A stretch of DNA of 38,484 nucleotides from Rhodobacterales bacterium CG15_BIG_FIL_POST_REV_8_21_14_020_59_13 (GCA_002783385.1 PFFX01000049.1:1-38484); one strand, 5' to 3'. Shown: positions 24,968-35,689, counted from the first letter of the stretch. The notes: a model not told the origin generated them from the sequence alone. Made by a program: numbers and translations.

Positions 24968-27427
24968 CTAGTCGTCCGCGCTGTCGTCCGGGTCAGCCTC
25001 GGACCCTGCCAGATCCCGCTTGGTCGGGTCCTCTTCCGGCAACACCCAGGTGTTCATCCAGTCAATGGTTTCGGCCAGGACGTGGAGCACGCTTTCCCGC
25101 CCGCCATAGCCATGGCTTTCATAGGGCAGCATGACGAGGCGGGCCGTACCGGCATTGCCTTTCACCGCCGCAAACATGCGTTCGGACTGGATCGGATAGG
25201 TGCCGGAATTATTGTCGAGCTGACCGTGGATCAACAGGATCGGCTCGTTGATCTCGTCCGCATGCATGAAGGGTGAAAGCTCGAAATAGGTCTCCGGCGC
25301 TTCCCAGAATGTCCGGCGTTCGGACTGGAAACCGAAAGGGGTCAGCGTCCGGTTATACGCGCCGGACCGGGCAATGCCGGTGCGGAAGATGTCGCTGGCC
25401 GCGAGCAGATGCGCGGTCATGAAGGCGCCGTAGGAATGCCCGGCAATCGCCACGCGTTCGCCATCGCCAAAGCCGCGGCGCACTGATTCCGCAACCGCGG
25501 CCTCTGCCGACAACACCAATTGTTCGATGAAGGTGTCATTCACCGTTTCGGGATCATCCCCGACCACCGGCATGGTGGCGTTTTCCAGAAGCGCATAGCC
25601 CTGCGTCACCAGAAAGCGCGGGCTGGTTCCTGCAATGCGGGTGAATTCATAGGGCGAACCGCGTACCTGACCGGCGGTTGCCGCATTATTGTATTCCAGC
25701 GGATAGGCCCAGATCAGCAGGGGGAGCGTATCGCCTTCTTCATAGTCCGCAGGCAGATAAAGCGTCGCCGAAAGCGGTACGCCATCGGCGCGCTCATAGG
25801 TGATCAACTCGCGCGAGATCTCGTTGAGCTGCGGGTGCGGATTGGGGAAATTGGTGATGAAGCGCAGCTCGCCCTGCCCATGCAGGCGCACATTCGGCGG
25901 GGTCTCCGGGTCCTCATAGGAGGTCAGGAAAACAGAGCCGTCTGAGTCGACGAGGCCGATCACCCGTTCGAAATTCTCACCGCTATTGCGCCACAGCTCC
26001 TCGGTTTCGAAGGTGTCGAAGCTCACACGGCGAAGGAAAGGCCGGTTGCCGTCCGGGGTTGCCCCATTGCCTGTGTAATAAAGATATCCGTCCTCGACAG
26101 CCGCCACGCTTTGCCCGTATTCATTACGCACTGTCTCTGGTGAGCCCGGATCGGCATAGGCGTCCTGGAGATTGCGTTCTTCGGCCAGACGCGGCTCGGC
26201 TCCGTCTGCTGCAAAATCAACCACCCAGCGGCGGATGATGCGGGTATCGCGGTCATATTCGACCGCCAGTCCGGTCTCGCCCTCGGACGTGAACTGTGTG
26301 CCGTAATAGCGGTCCTCGAACCGGGCGACCTCTACCGGTTCGCCATTGAATGGCGCAGACAGCGCCCAGAGACTGTCACGCTCATCGGTTTCTAGACGCG
26401 GATCACCGCCATCCAGAGCCTCGGCCCAGACCACACGCGCCGGGTGCGAGGCCTGCCAGCCCACGCTGCGGCGGCCGGTGATCACGCCGCCAATCGGCAC
26501 ATTGTCCGCAATCGGCTGACGCGCGATTTCCGCGATCTCATTGCCATCCAGGTCAATGACATAGGTGCGGTCGGCAAAGCCCGCCCAGTTCACATCATAG
26601 GAGAAGGGCTGTTGCATCGCTCTGATCAGGATCATCTCTCCGCCCGGTGCCGGATCAGCGGAATAGATCAGGTCCGGATCGCCCACAGGGCGCGGGCCGC
26701 CGCGGCTGGCATTGACCAGTACGAGCTGGCTGGTGGCCATCCAGGCAAACAGTCCGGCGTCATGACTGTCGGTCAGAAGATCCTGATAGGTGCGGACCGG
26801 CGCTTCATAGCCGCCCGCTTCCTGGATGACAGGCCCGGCTGGCACCAGCGGCCTTTGCGGCATCGGGCCGCGATTGGCCGGCACCGTATTGACCAGCAGC
26901 GTTTCGCTGTCAGGCATCCAGCTGACCGGATCAAAGACCGCATTGATTCCGCCGGAAATCACTTCGCGCGCCCGGGCGCGCTCCACATCCGCCACCCACA
27001 GCGACAATTCATCGCCGCTGGTGACGACAAAGGCCACAGAGCGCCCGTCTGGTGACCAGTCGAAACCGGACAGGCCGATATCGTCCGGCAAATCGATGGG
27101 GCGCTCTTCACCGGTCTCGACATCAATGACGGAGAGGCCAATGGCCGTGCGTGGCCCATGGCGGCCATTCGTCGCCACATCCAGCCGCAAACCAGCCAGC
27201 CTTTCCATCGGACGGGCCAGCTCGGCAACCGGCGGCAGGCTCTCCCGATGGATCAGCAAGAGATGGCGGCGGTCCGGCGAGAACGTCGTCCACGGCGCGG
27301 CGGGCGCGTCAACGATATCGACGATCTCCTGCGGCGGCAGGCGGTAGGCCTCCTGCGCGGACGCCGGCGAATAGGCGGAAAGAAAAAGCGCTGCACTGGC
27401 CACTGCGGCGAGACCGGGTTTGATCAT
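24968..27427 (-). CDS. Exported S9 peptidase (glutamyl-endopeptidase, S9D-like)
   Basis: 819 residues with a signal peptide (about 1-24, cleavage after ASA). A long beta-propeller region contains repeats such as WSPDGRSVAFV and WMPDSETLLV. The C-terminal alpha/beta-hydrolase has the nucleophile Ser665 in IAGHSYGAFMTAH, Asp738 in LIHGQLDNNSGTY and His772 in YESHGYGGRES. GHSYGAF and HGQLDNNSG resemble chloroplast/bacterial glutamyl endopeptidases (S9D) more than dipeptidyl peptidase IV. The tail is acidic (EADPDDSADD). It is convergent with fabI. Cleavage specificity is inferred from family only. Confidence 0.85.
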   Translation of the reverse strand: MIKPGLAAVASAALFLSAYSPASAQEAYRLPPQEIVDIVDAPAAPWTTFSPDRRHLLLIHRESLPPVAELARPMERLAGLRLDVATNGRHGPRTAIGLSVIDVETGEERPIDLPDDIGLSGFDWSPDGRSVAFVVTSGDELSLWVADVERARAREVISGGINAVFDPVSWMPDSETLLVNTVPANRGPMPQRPLVPAGPVIQEAGGYEAPVRTYQDLLTDSHDAGLFAWMATSQLVLVNASRGGPRPVGDPDLIYSADPAPGGEMILIRAMQQPFSYDVNWAGFADRTYVIDLDGNEIAEIARQPIADNVPIGGVITGRRSVGWQASHPARVVWAEALDGGDPRLETDERDSLWALSAPFNGEPVEVARFEDRYYGTQFTSEGETGLAVEYDRDTRIIRRWVVDFAADGAEPRLAEERNLQDAYADPGSPETVRNEYGQSVAAVEDGYLYYTGNGATPDGNRPFLRRVSFDTFETEELWRNSGENFERVIGLVDSDGSVFLTSYEDPETPPNVRLHGQGELRFITNFPNPHPQLNEISRELITYERADGVPLSATLYLPADYEEGDTLPLLIWAYPLEYNNAATAGQVRGSPYEFTRIAGTSPRFLVTQGYALLENATMPVVGDDPETVNDTFIEQLVLSAEAAVAESVRRGFGDGERVAIAGHSYGAFMTAHLLAASDIFRTGIARSGAYNRTLTPFGFQSERRTFWEAPETYFELSPFMHADEINEPILLIHGQLDNNSGTYPIQSERMFAAVKGNAGTARLVMLPYESHGYGGRESVLHVLAETIDWMNTWVLPEEDPTKRDLAGSEADPDDSADD

Positions 27428-27490
27428 CTGGAATGCCCCTGAAAAATTCAGGTTTCAACATAAGCAGCTATGGCGCGGCGTCCAGTTACC

Positions 27491-27528
27491 AAAAGGAAAG
27501 GCCCCGGCGTAATACTCCACCGGGGCCT
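27491..27528 (-). terminator. Intrinsic terminator of the leftward pnp transcript
   Basis: On the minus strand AGGCCCCGG (27528-27520) pairs with CCGGGGCCT (27507-27499), 9 bp with a 12-base loop, followed by TTTCCTTTT. It ends the rimP-to-pnp gene cluster. Confidence 0.78.
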
Positions 27529-27551
27529 GATGTGCCGAAAGAATAAGGCTT

Positions 27552-29690
27552 CTATTCCTCTTCTTCGGAGGTTTCGCTTTCCTTGATATCCTGACCGGTT
27601 TCCTGATCGACAACTTTCATCGACAGGCGGACCTTGCCGCGGTCATCAAAGCCCATCAGCTTCACATAGACTTCATCGCCTTCGGCAACGACGTCCTTGG
27701 GATGGCTGACGCGCTCATTCTTCATTTGCGAGACGTGAACCAGGCCGTCTTTCGGGCCGAAGAAGTTCACGAAGGCGCCGAAGTCCATGACCTTGACGAT
27801 TTTACCCTTGTAGATCTTACCGATTTCCGGCTCGGCCGTCAGGCCATGGATCCAGTCAAGCGCAGCGCGAATGGCCTTGGCGTCGGAGGACGAGACCTTG
27901 ATCACGCCATCATCATTGACATCGACCTTGGCACCGGTGACTTCCACGATCTCGCGGATCACCTTGCCACCGGTTCCGATCACATCACGGATCTTGTCAG
28001 TCGGAATGGTGATCGTCTCGATGCGCGGCGCATATTCACCGACTTCTTCCCGGGCTGTACCGAGGGCCTCATTCATCTTGTCGAGAATGTGGGTGCGGCC
28101 ACCTTTGGCCTGCTCCAGCGCGGTCTTCATGATGTCTTCGGTGATGCCGGCAATCTTGATGTCCATCTGCAGCGAGGTGATGCCTTCTGACGTCCCGGCC
28201 ACCTTGAAGTCCATATCGCCAAGATGATCTTCATCTCCGAGAATGTCGGAAAGAACGGCAATCCCTTCAGGGTCCTTGATCAGACCCATGGCAATACCGG
28301 ACACCGGGCGGGTGATCGGCACACCGGCATCCATCAGCGCAAGCGAGGCACCACACACCGTCGCCATGGAGGACGAGCCGTTGGATTCCGTGATCTCGGA
28401 GACCAGGCGGATCGTGTAGGGAAAGTTTTCTGCCGAGGGCAGAACGGCATTCACTGCACGCCAGGCCAGCTTGCCATGACCGATTTCGCGGCGGCCCGGA
28501 GCCAGGCGGAAGCTGGTTTCACCCACCGAATAGGGGGGGAAGTTGTAATGGAGCATGAAGCGCTCCTTATACGTCCCCGTCAGGGCGTCGATGAATTGCT
28601 CATCTTCGCCCGTGCCCAGAGTGGCCACGACCAGGCCCTGCGTTTCACCGCGGGTGAACAGGGCAGAACCGTGCGTACGCGGCAATATGCCGGCTTCAGC
28701 CACAATCGTGCGGACCTCATCCAGTTTGCGGCCATCAATCCGTTTGCCGGTCTTGATGATGCCACCACGGACGATGGAGGACTCCACGCCCTTCAGAACA
28801 TCAGCGAGCACAGTAGCCGGAACACCCTCCGGATTTTCATCGCTTTGCCCCAGGGCATCCCTGGCCTTGTCCTTGGCCGCGCCGACAGCCGCATAGCGCT
28901 CGGTCTTGTCGGTGATGGTGTAGGCCGCAGCCAGATCGGCTTCGACCAGCTTGCGGACCCTGGCTTCCAGATCGGAATGATCTTCCGGCTGATAGTCCCA
29001 CGGCTCCTTGGCACATTTTTCTGCCAAGCGGATGATGGCATCAATCACCGGCTGGAACGCTTCATGACCGAACATCACGGCACCGAGCATGATCTCTTCG
29101 GACAGCTCCTTGGCTTCCGATTCCACCATCATCACGGCATCGCCTGTGCCTGCCACGACCAGATCGAGCGCACTGTCTGCAATATCATCGCAGAGCGGGT
29201 TCAGCACATATTCGCCATTCATGTAGCCAACACGCGCCGCGCCGATCGGACCCATGAAAGGCAGACCGGAAATGCAAAGCGCTGCAGAAGCGCCAATCAT
29301 GCCGACGATATCCGGATCATTCTCCATATCGTGCGACAAGACCGTCAGCATCACCTGGACTTCATTCTTGAAGCCTTTCGGGAAGAGCGGACGAATCGGA
29401 CGGTCGATCAGACGGGAAGTCAGCGTTTCCTTTTCGGTTGGCCGGCCTTCGCGCTTGAAGAAGCCTCCCGGGATTTTCCCGGCGGCGAAATATTTTTCCT
29501 GATAGTTGACCGTCAGCGGGAAGAAGTCGGCTCCCGGCTTGACGCTTTTGACGCCGACAGCGGTCGCCAGAACAGTTGTCTCACCATAGGTGATCATGAC
29601 AGCACCGTCCGCCTGGCGGGCGACCTTGCCGGTTTCGAGGATCAGCTCACGGCCGCCCCATTCAATCGTTTCTTTGTGTATCTCAAACAT
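27552..29690 (-). CDS. pnp: Polyribonucleotide nucleotidyltransferase (PNPase)
   Basis: 712-residue 3'-5' phosphorolytic exoribonuclease and degradosome component. Two RNase PH-like halves (about 1-210 and 300-545) flank a helical linker. The C-terminal KH domain (about 553-615) contains [17 protein letters not shown], and the S1 domain (about 620-690) begins [22 protein letters not shown]. The N-terminal [20 protein letters not shown] is typical. It is the last gene of the cluster, 41 bases after rpsO; the rpsO-pnp neighbourhood is conserved across proteobacteria. Confidence 0.98.
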   Translation of the reverse strand: MFEIHKETIEWGGRELILETGKVARQADGAVMITYGETTVLATAVGVKSVKPGADFFPLTVNYQEKYFAAGKIPGGFFKREGRPTEKETLTSRLIDRPIRPLFPKGFKNEVQVMLTVLSHDMENDPDIVGMIGASAALCISGLPFMGPIGAARVGYMNGEYVLNPLCDDIADSALDLVVAGTGDAVMMVESEAKELSEEIMLGAVMFGHEAFQPVIDAIIRLAEKCAKEPWDYQPEDHSDLEARVRKLVEADLAAAYTITDKTERYAAVGAAKDKARDALGQSDENPEGVPATVLADVLKGVESSIVRGGIIKTGKRIDGRKLDEVRTIVAEAGILPRTHGSALFTRGETQGLVVATLGTGEDEQFIDALTGTYKERFMLHYNFPPYSVGETSFRLAPGRREIGHGKLAWRAVNAVLPSAENFPYTIRLVSEITESNGSSSMATVCGASLALMDAGVPITRPVSGIAMGLIKDPEGIAVLSDILGDEDHLGDMDFKVAGTSEGITSLQMDIKIAGITEDIMKTALEQAKGGRTHILDKMNEALGTAREEVGEYAPRIETITIPTDKIRDVIGTGGKVIREIVEVTGAKVDVNDDGVIKVSSSDAKAIRAALDWIHGLTAEPEIGKIYKGKIVKVMDFGAFVNFFGPKDGLVHVSQMKNERVSHPKDVVAEGDEVYVKLMGFDDRGKVRLSMKVVDQETGQDIKESETSEEEE

Positions 29691-29731
29691 CTCGTGCGTG
29701 CTTTCATCCCGTACGTCGTCTCAACCAGCGA

Positions 29732-30001
29732 TTAGCGGCGGAGGCCCAGCTTCTTGATCAAAGCCTGATAACGGGCCTCATCCTTGCCTTTCAGATAGTC
29801 CAGCAGCCTGCGGCGCTGGGACACCATCTTCAGAAGACCACGGCGGGAATGATTATCCTTTTTGTGGGTTTTGAAATGCTCCGTCAGATTGGCTATACGT
29901 TCGGTCAGGATAGCCACTTGGACTTCCGGAGATCCCGTATCGCCCTTCGTCTGGGCATTTTCAGAAATAAGCGCACTCTTGCGCTCTTGCGTTACCGACA
30001 T
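29732..30001 (-). CDS. rpsO: 30S ribosomal protein S15
   Basis: 89 residues, the standard S15 length, with hallmarks [16 protein letters not shown] (21-36), [20 protein letters not shown] and LDYLKGKD. It binds 16S rRNA at the 20/22 three-way junction and nucleates platform assembly. A short GCCCC/GGGGC hairpin (30018-30032) sits 16 bases upstream of its start next to AAGGAAAG, which could serve S15 autoregulation, but this is speculative. Lies between truB and pnp. Confidence 0.98.
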   Translation of the reverse strand: MSVTQERKSALISENAQTKGDTGSPEVQVAILTERIANLTEHFKTHKKDNHSRRGLLKMVSQRRRLLDYLKGKDEARYQALIKKLGLRR

Positions 30002-30033
30002 CGGACTTTCCTTTCTTGCCCCTTACCGGGGCT

Positions 30034-30990
30034 CTAGAGGCTGTGATTGAAAACGCGCGCCGGAACGAATTTTCCCGCCTGCGCGTCTCCCAGAGCGACC
30101 GCCATCCCGCCGTACATCGCAACCGCCAATCGAGACCCGTCTTTTCCGGAAAGATCACGAGGACGCCTTTGGGCACGAAGCTCCTGCGCAATGCGCGGGA
30201 GCAGGACGATGGACCGCCCCTGCCTTAAATGAGACGCCTCCTCCTCGGTTACGGCCAGTGCCGGGATGTCGTCCAGCGCGGTCTCAACCGGGGCAAGCCC
30301 CTCAAAAGCGCGGCCCTTATGGGCCAAATCTGACAATTCGTCCAGCGATATGGCAGCAGACTCTTCAAATACACCGACTGCGGTCCGGCGCAGGCTGGAA
30401 ATATGGCCTTCCGTGCCGAGTTTTAGCGACAGATCCCGGGCAATAGCGCGGACATAGGTGCCCTTTCCGCATTCCATTTCAAACACGGTTTCATCCGCCG
30501 AGGGCGCGCCGATTATGTCGAGTCGGTCAATCCTCACCGGGCGCGCCGCGATCTCGACGTCCTCACCGGCCCGGGCCAGATCATAGGCGCGCTCGCCATC
30601 AATCTTGATGGCCGAATATTTCGGCGGAATTTGCTCGATATCGCCCACAAAGTCCGGCAGCTTTACCTTTATGGCCTCGATATCCGGGCGGACGTCCGAC
30701 GTTGCAACAACCTTGCCTTCAGTATCCAGCGTATCGGTGGAGACGCCCCAGCGAATGGCAAAGCGATAGATCTTTCCGGCATCCTGGGCGAAGGGCACGG
30801 TTTTTGTGGCTTCTCCCAGCGCAATCGGCAACATGCCCGTCGCCAGAGGGTCGAGCGTGCCGGCATGCCCGGCTTTCTTGGCGTCAAACAGGCGGCGCAC
30901 AGCGGACACAGCCTGGGTCGACGTCATATCCAGTGGCTTGTCCAGCAACACCCAGCCATGAATGTCCTGACCGCGCTTGCGGCGGCCCAT
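30034..30990 (-). CDS. truB: tRNA pseudouridine-55 synthase
   Basis: 318-residue pseudouridine synthase acting on U55 in the T-loop of tRNAs. The catalytic aspartate is D47 in [14 protein letters not shown]; the N-terminus [13 protein letters not shown] and the later [14 protein letters not shown] are family motifs. A PUA-like C-terminal region follows ([10 protein letters not shown] and after), as in longer alphaproteobacterial forms. Its ATG at 30990 shares one base with the rbfA stop, so translation is coupled. Confidence 0.96.
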   Translation of the reverse strand: MGRRKRGQDIHGWVLLDKPLDMTSTQAVSAVRRLFDAKKAGHAGTLDPLATGMLPIALGEATKTVPFAQDAGKIYRFAIRWGVSTDTLDTEGKVVATSDVRPDIEAIKVKLPDFVGDIEQIPPKYSAIKIDGERAYDLARAGEDVEIAARPVRIDRLDIIGAPSADETVFEMECGKGTYVRAIARDLSLKLGTEGHISSLRRTAVGVFEESAAISLDELSDLAHKGRAFEGLAPVETALDDIPALAVTEEEASHLRQGRSIVLLPRIAQELRAQRRPRDLSGKDGSRLAVAMYGGMAVALGDAQAGKFVPARVFNHSL

Positions 30991-31415
30991 CAGTCTTCAT
31001 CCTCGGCGGCAAGGCCCGGATCAAGGTCGCGCTTCACCGAAGGGCTGGCGAGAAGGTCGTCAATCCGGCTCGCCTGATCAAACCGGTCATCGGCAATAAA
31101 GCGCAGCTCGGGCGTGTATTTCAGCTCGATCTCCCGGCCCAACTGCCCGCGCAGAAAACTGGCGCAGCGGTTCATGGCTTTTGCGACAACATCCTTGTCA
31201 CCCTGGGCGAGGGGGGCGACATAAACCCGCGCTGCCTTGAGGTCGGGCGAGGTGCGGACTTCAGTGATGGTCACATCAATCCCGGCCAGATCATGATCCC
31301 GCAGCTCCTTGCGCTGCAGGATTTCAACCAGCGTATGGCGGATCAGTTCTCCGGCACGAAGCTGTCTCTGGGAAGGCATTTTGGCGCCCGCGTGGGGCGA
31401 TCCGTGGCGGGTCAT
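30990..31415 (-). CDS. rbfA: Ribosome-binding factor A
   Basis: 141-residue KH-like protein required for late 30S maturation and cold adaptation. Recognised by [19 protein letters not shown] near the N-terminus, the region [20 protein letters not shown] and the C-terminal [13 protein letters not shown]. The start at 31415 agrees with the length of N-termini I recall from Caulobacter-type RbfA; an internal ATG at 31379 is the alternative. It overlaps truB by one base. Its upstream neighbour is trkH, not infB. Confidence 0.94.
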   Translation of the reverse strand: MTRHGSPHAGAKMPSQRQLRAGELIRHTLVEILQRKELRDHDLAGIDVTITEVRTSPDLKAARVYVAPLAQGDKDVVAKAMNRCASFLRGQLGREIELKYTPELRFIADDRFDQASRIDDLLASPSVKRDLDPGLAAEDED

Positions 31416-31436
31416 GAAAACCTCGTTCTCGAAAGG

Positions 31437-31487
31437 CCGGGATCGAACCGGTGCATTCGCTTCTCAAAAGGGCGCGCGGTCTACCGC
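31437..31487 (-). other. tRNA-like remnant between trkH and rbfA
   Basis: On the minus strand, CCGGTTCGATCCCGG (31451-31437) is a textbook T-arm with 4-bp stem and TTCGATC loop. Upstream lies GCGGTAGACCGC (31487-31476), reminiscent of a D-arm, and between them a pyrimidine-to-purine CCCTTTTGAGAAGCG region resembling an anticodon arm. The anticodon stem and acceptor stem do not close properly, so I do not call a functional tRNA. Confidence 0.3.
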
Positions 31488-31508
31488 TTCACGCCTTCAA
31501 TGGCAAGC

Positions 31509-32960
31509 CTACCGCATCCAGAAGCGTGGCGTGAAAAGAAGCAGGATCACCACCAGCTCCAGCCGCCCCATCAGCATGACCCCGCACAACAGCCATTTGG
31601 CAGCGTCCGGAAGCGGAATGAAATTACCTGCTGGCCCGATGACTTCTCCCAGGCCGGGGCCGACATTGGCGATCGCCGTCGCCGAAGCTGTCAGCGCCGA
31701 AACCGGATCGAGCCCCATGGCTGAAAGAAGAATGGCAGCCACAGCAAAGGTGCCAACGAACAGGCCACCGAAAAGCGCAACCGAGGCGATATCCTCGTCC
31801 GTCAATTGCCGGCCTGCATGGTGCGCCCGCACCACCGAATTCGGCATTGAGGCCTGATTCAAGGCGCGTCTGATCGATTTCAGCACGATCAGAACGCGGA
31901 AGGCCTTGAACCCGCCCGCTGTTGACCCGGCACATCCGCCAAGAAAAGTGAGCACAAATGCGCCGGTGATGGCGAGCGGCCCCCAGAGCTGGTAATCGCC
32001 AACCGCATAGCCCGTCGTTGTGATGAGAGATGCCGTCACGAACAAGGCCGATCTTATTCTGTCCCCGGCGCCCAGATCCGGCCCGGTTTGCGACAGCACC
32101 AGCAGCAAAGTGAAAGCTGCCACGATCACCAGAAAAGTGACGATCTCCTCATGGGCCGCAAAGCTCAGGAGATGAAACTGGCTAAAAAATCGGACATAGG
32201 CGAGGAATGGCAACGATCCCGCAATCATGAAAACGATGGCCACCCATTGCGATCCCGCAGAGAAATTGCCCATGGAGGCATCGCTGGTCGAATAGCCGCC
32301 GGTTGAGACCGTCGTCATGGCATGGGTCGCGGCTTCAAATCCGGTCATGCCGGTCGCCAAATACCCCACAATGCAGCCCAGTGTCAGGCCCAGATAGAGC
32401 AGCACAATGGACGCCGCGAGCTGGCCCGGCCGGGCAATGACCCGGTCACGTGATTGATTTGATGATTCCATCTGGAAAAGCTGCATCCCGCCAACCCGCA
32501 GGAAAGGCAGAATGGCAATAGAGATACCGATGATCCCGATGCCGCCAATCCATTGCAAAAACGCCCGCCACAAGAGAATCGACGGCGACGCTGAATCCAG
32601 CCCCGTCATCACAGTGGAGCCAGTCGTCGTGATCCCCGAAACAGATTCAAAAACCGCATCGGTCCAGTCCAGCCCGACCGCTACGCCAGTAAAGGGAATG
32701 GCGGCCAGTAAAGGCAGGCCCATCCACGCACCGGCTGTGAGCGCAACTGCGCCACGATAATCAATGGCCGGTTCGGCATCCCGACCCAACAGGTACAGGA
32801 TTCCGCCTAGAAATCCGGATACTATTGTGGTGGCAAAAAAAGACGCTGCGGCCTGATCCGCATACACGAACCGGGACATCAGTGCCACAAAACCGGAGAT
32901 CATCCCCAGGCCAAGACAGAGCGAGCCAAGGATCAGGAAGACGATCTGGTATTTGCGCAT
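31509..32960 (-). CDS. trkH: TrkH-family potassium uptake protein
   Basis: 483-residue integral membrane subunit of a Trk/Ktr potassium uptake system, with about ten hydrophobic segments and pore-loop signatures such as SVSGITTTGSTVM (near 105) and the later MTTVSTGGYSTSD, TASLITTTGYAVGD and a degenerate ATAIANVGPGLGEV, one per repeated MPM unit; their central glycines form the K+ filter. A cytosolic TrkA-type regulator would be expected elsewhere. It lies 33 bases downstream of infB and 93 bases upstream of rbfA, in the same direction, splitting the usual infB-rbfA pair. Confidence 0.92.
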   Translation of the reverse strand: MRKYQIVFLILGSLCLGLGMISGFVALMSRFVYADQAAASFFATTIVSGFLGGILYLLGRDAEPAIDYRGAVALTAGAWMGLPLLAAIPFTGVAVGLDWTDAVFESVSGITTTGSTVMTGLDSASPSILLWRAFLQWIGGIGIIGISIAILPFLRVGGMQLFQMESSNQSRDRVIARPGQLAASIVLLYLGLTLGCIVGYLATGMTGFEAATHAMTTVSTGGYSTSDASMGNFSAGSQWVAIVFMIAGSLPFLAYVRFFSQFHLLSFAAHEEIVTFLVIVAAFTLLLVLSQTGPDLGAGDRIRSALFVTASLITTTGYAVGDYQLWGPLAITGAFVLTFLGGCAGSTAGGFKAFRVLIVLKSIRRALNQASMPNSVVRAHHAGRQLTDEDIASVALFGGLFVGTFAVAAILLSAMGLDPVSALTASATAIANVGPGLGEVIGPAGNFIPLPDAAKWLLCGVMLMGRLELVVILLLFTPRFWMR

Positions 32961-32993
32961 CGCCCGACCTTAAACCCTGACTGGTTCATCCGG

Positions 32994-35576
32994 TCAGAGT
33001 TTGCGTTCGACTTCCTCGACTTCGAAGCATTCGATGAGATCGCCTTTCTGAAGGTCTTCATAATTCTCGAATGCCATTCCGCATTCCGTGCCGGCACGGA
33101 CTTCCGGGACTTCGTCCTTGAAGCGTTTGAGCGTCTTCAGCATGCCTTCGTGGATGACGGTGTCGTCGCGCAACAGGCGGACGCCCGAGCCGCGCTTCAC
33201 AACACCTTCGGTCACACGGCAGCCTGCCACCTTGCCGGCCTTGGAAATATTGAAGACTTCCAGGATTTCAGCATACCCGATGAAGGTTTCGCGCTTCTCG
33301 GGTGCCAGCATGCCTTCCAGCGTGCCTTTCACATCATCGAGAATATTGTAGATAATGGAATAATACCGGATCTCGACGCCTTCGGCTTCGGCCATCTGAC
33401 GGGCCTGCTTGTTGGCGCGGACATTGAAGGCAAAGACCGGCGCACCGGATGATTTGGCGAGCAGGATATCGGATTCATTGACGCCGCCTGCGGCCCCGTA
33501 AATGACCCGGGCTTTCACCTCATCATTGCCGATTTTCTCCAGCGACTGCGCAATGGCTTCGGCCGAGCCCTGAACATCGGCTTTCACGACCAGTGGCATT
33601 TCCTGGATTTCGCTGGATTTGAGGCGTGCCAGCATCTGTTCGAGCGAGGCTCCGCCGGTTCCCGCCGCAGATATGGACTGGCGCTTCTGACGCTGACGGT
33701 AATCAACAATCTCGCGCGCCCGCGCTTCACTATCGACAACCGCAAACAATTCGCCCGGTTCGGGGGCGCCATCGAGGCCGAGAATTTCGGCCGGCTGTGA
33801 CGGACCCAATTCCTTGAGCTGCTGGTTGCGTTCATCAATCATGGCCCGCACACGGCCCCATTGAGCGCCGGCGACCAGAATGTCACCGCGTTTCAGCGTG
33901 CCGCGCTTGACCAGAACCGTGGCCACAGAGCCGCGGCCCTGCTCAACCTGGCTTTCAACCACAACACCATCAGCGGCGCGGTCTGGATTGGCTTTCAGCT
34001 CCAGAAATTCCGCCTGCAGCGAAATGGCATCGGTCAGCTCCTGCAGGCCGGTCTTTTTCAAGGCCGAAACCTCGATCGCCTGCGTCTCGCCGCCCATGCT
34101 TTCAACCACCACTTCATGCTGAAGCAAATCGGTCAGAACTTTTTGAGGATTGGCCCCTTCGCGGTCCATCTTGTTGATCGCAACAATGATCGGCGCGCCT
34201 GCGGCCTGAGCGTGTTTGATGGCTTCGATGGTTTGCGGCATGACACCATCATCGGCGGCCACCACCAGGATCACGATATCGGTGGCTTGTGCCCCGCGCG
34301 AACGCATGGAGGAAAAGGCGGCGTGGCCCGGGGTATCCAGGAAGGTGATCCTGTCGCCGGATTTCAGCTTCACCTGATAGGCGCCGATATGCTGGGTGAT
34401 ACCGCCCGCTTCACCAGCGACGACATCTGTGGCGCGCAAGGCATCCAGCAGCGAGGTCTTGCCGTGGTCCACATGGCCCATAACGGTCACAACCGGCGGC
34501 CGCGGCTTCTTGCTGGCTTCCGGGTCATCATCCGCGATGAAGCCTTCTTCAACGTCGGATTCCGACACGCGTTTCGCAATGTGGCCGAAATCTTCGATGA
34601 TCAGCTCGGCGGTATCGAGGTCGAGCACGTCATTCACACGGACCATCTGGCCCTGCTTCATCAGGTATTTGACGACATCTGCGGCGCGCTCGGCCATACG
34701 AACGGCCAGTTCCTGAACCGTAATGGCTTCCGGCAACACCACTTCTCGCTGGATCTTGTCGCGGTCACCGCCCTGCTGACGGCGTTGCTTTTCACGCTCA
34801 CGCGCCCGGCGCACAGAGGCCAGCGAACGCTGACGATCTTCATCGCCATCCAGAATGTTCTGGATGGTCAGCTTCCCGGAGCGGCGGCCATGGTCGGACT
34901 TGGCGCGGCTTTTCTCCGGGGCAGCGCGGCCCGGTCCGGGCGCGCCTTTCTTTTTGACGCGGCCACCCATGGCTTCAAGCATGGAGTCGGCATCATCACT
35001 GTCATGGTTCTTGGGCTTGTCTTTTGTTTTCGGACCCTCGCGGCGGGCCGGTGCCACATCGTCCGGATCGCCTTTGGCGGGTGCGGGAGCGGCAGCTGCA
35101 GCGGCCGCAGCCGCCGCCTCGGCCTCGGCTTCCGCCTTGCGGCGTTCGGCATCCGCCACTTCTTCAGCTTCCCGGCGCTGCTTTTCTTCAAGCAGGCGCT
35201 GTTCTTCCTCGGCGCGCTGGGAGCGCTCGGCCTCGGCGGTCTTGCGGCTTTCTTCTTTTTGCGCAGCTTCAGCACGCGCACGCTGAATGGCGCGCTGGCG
35301 GGACAGCAGCTCTTCTTCGGACAGGCCGAGTTCGCGGGCCTTGGCGGCCAGCGGTGTTTCGCCCTTCCTCTGGGTCGCGCCCGGCTGCGGCTTGCCCGGA
35401 GACTTCGATGCGTCTCCCTGTTGCGGAGAGGCGACGCGCTTGCGTTTTTTCTCGACCACCACAGATTTGGAGCGGCCGCGCGCAAAGCTTTGCTGCACGG
35501 TGCCTGACCCTCCGCGATTCAGCGAAAGAGGCCGGCGGCCGGAACCCCCCTGATTACGATCGTCGTTGTCGCTCAT
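32994..35576 (-). CDS. infB: Translation initiation factor IF-2
   Basis: 860-residue GTPase that positions fMet-tRNA on the 30S subunit and promotes 50S joining. A long low-complexity N-terminal part (about 1-275) is rich in Ala, Glu, Arg and Lys, including a heptad-like helical stretch (about 95-160). The G domain has G1 GHVDHGKT (367-374), G3 DTPGH (414-418) and G4 NKMD (468-471). Domains II-IV follow with the C-terminal fMet-tRNA-binding part. ATG 35576 begins MSDNDDRN. A 117-base leader with a hairpin separates it from the ylxR gene. Confidence 0.98.
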   Translation of the reverse strand: MSDNDDRNQGGSGRRPLSLNRGGSGTVQQSFARGRSKSVVVEKKRKRVASPQQGDASKSPGKPQPGATQRKGETPLAAKARELGLSEEELLSRQRAIQRARAEAAQKEESRKTAEAERSQRAEEEQRLLEEKQRREAEEVADAERRKAEAEAEAAAAAAAAAAPAPAKGDPDDVAPARREGPKTKDKPKNHDSDDADSMLEAMGGRVKKKGAPGPGRAAPEKSRAKSDHGRRSGKLTIQNILDGDEDRQRSLASVRRAREREKQRRQQGGDRDKIQREVVLPEAITVQELAVRMAERAADVVKYLMKQGQMVRVNDVLDLDTAELIIEDFGHIAKRVSESDVEEGFIADDDPEASKKPRPPVVTVMGHVDHGKTSLLDALRATDVVAGEAGGITQHIGAYQVKLKSGDRITFLDTPGHAAFSSMRSRGAQATDIVILVVAADDGVMPQTIEAIKHAQAAGAPIIVAINKMDREGANPQKVLTDLLQHEVVVESMGGETQAIEVSALKKTGLQELTDAISLQAEFLELKANPDRAADGVVVESQVEQGRGSVATVLVKRGTLKRGDILVAGAQWGRVRAMIDERNQQLKELGPSQPAEILGLDGAPEPGELFAVVDSEARAREIVDYRQRQKRQSISAAGTGGASLEQMLARLKSSEIQEMPLVVKADVQGSAEAIAQSLEKIGNDEVKARVIYGAAGGVNESDILLAKSSGAPVFAFNVRANKQARQMAEAEGVEIRYYSIIYNILDDVKGTLEGMLAPEKRETFIGYAEILEVFNISKAGKVAGCRVTEGVVKRGSGVRLLRDDTVIHEGMLKTLKRFKDEVPEVRAGTECGMAFENYEDLQKGDLIECFEVEEVERKL

Positions 35577-35653
35577 GCGAACCTTTCAACACGGCCTATT
35601 CCGGGGAGTTCGCTGGCGGCCGATCAACCAACGTCCCGTTTTCAAGTCAACAA

Positions 35654-35689
35654 GGCTTGAAGGCCCACTAAACTAGCCAGCTTCAAGCC
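35654..35689 (-). promoter_or_regulatory. Hairpin in the infB leader
   Basis: GGCTTGAAG (35654-35662) and CTTCAAGCC (35681-35689) are perfect 9-bp arms with an 18-base loop, immediately after the ylxR-type gene and 78 bases before the infB start. It may be a partial terminator or processing site; the downstream side on the minus strand is only moderately T-rich. Confidence 0.45.

Noticed and set aside
28224-29735. A long open frame of about 500 codons on the plus strand
   Set aside because: It is entirely antisense to pnp, has no recognisable domains and a His/Arg/Gln-rich composition typical of the reverse of a GC-rich gene.
31416-31508. An intact functional tRNA gene upstream of rbfA
   Set aside because: The anticodon and acceptor stems do not form and there is no CCA or discriminator context; only a T-arm and a D-arm-like hairpin are convincing.
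33861-35507. A plus-strand open frame of about 548 codons opposite infB
   Set aside because: Antisense shadow of the low-complexity N-terminus and G domain of infB; no domain or ribosome-binding evidence.
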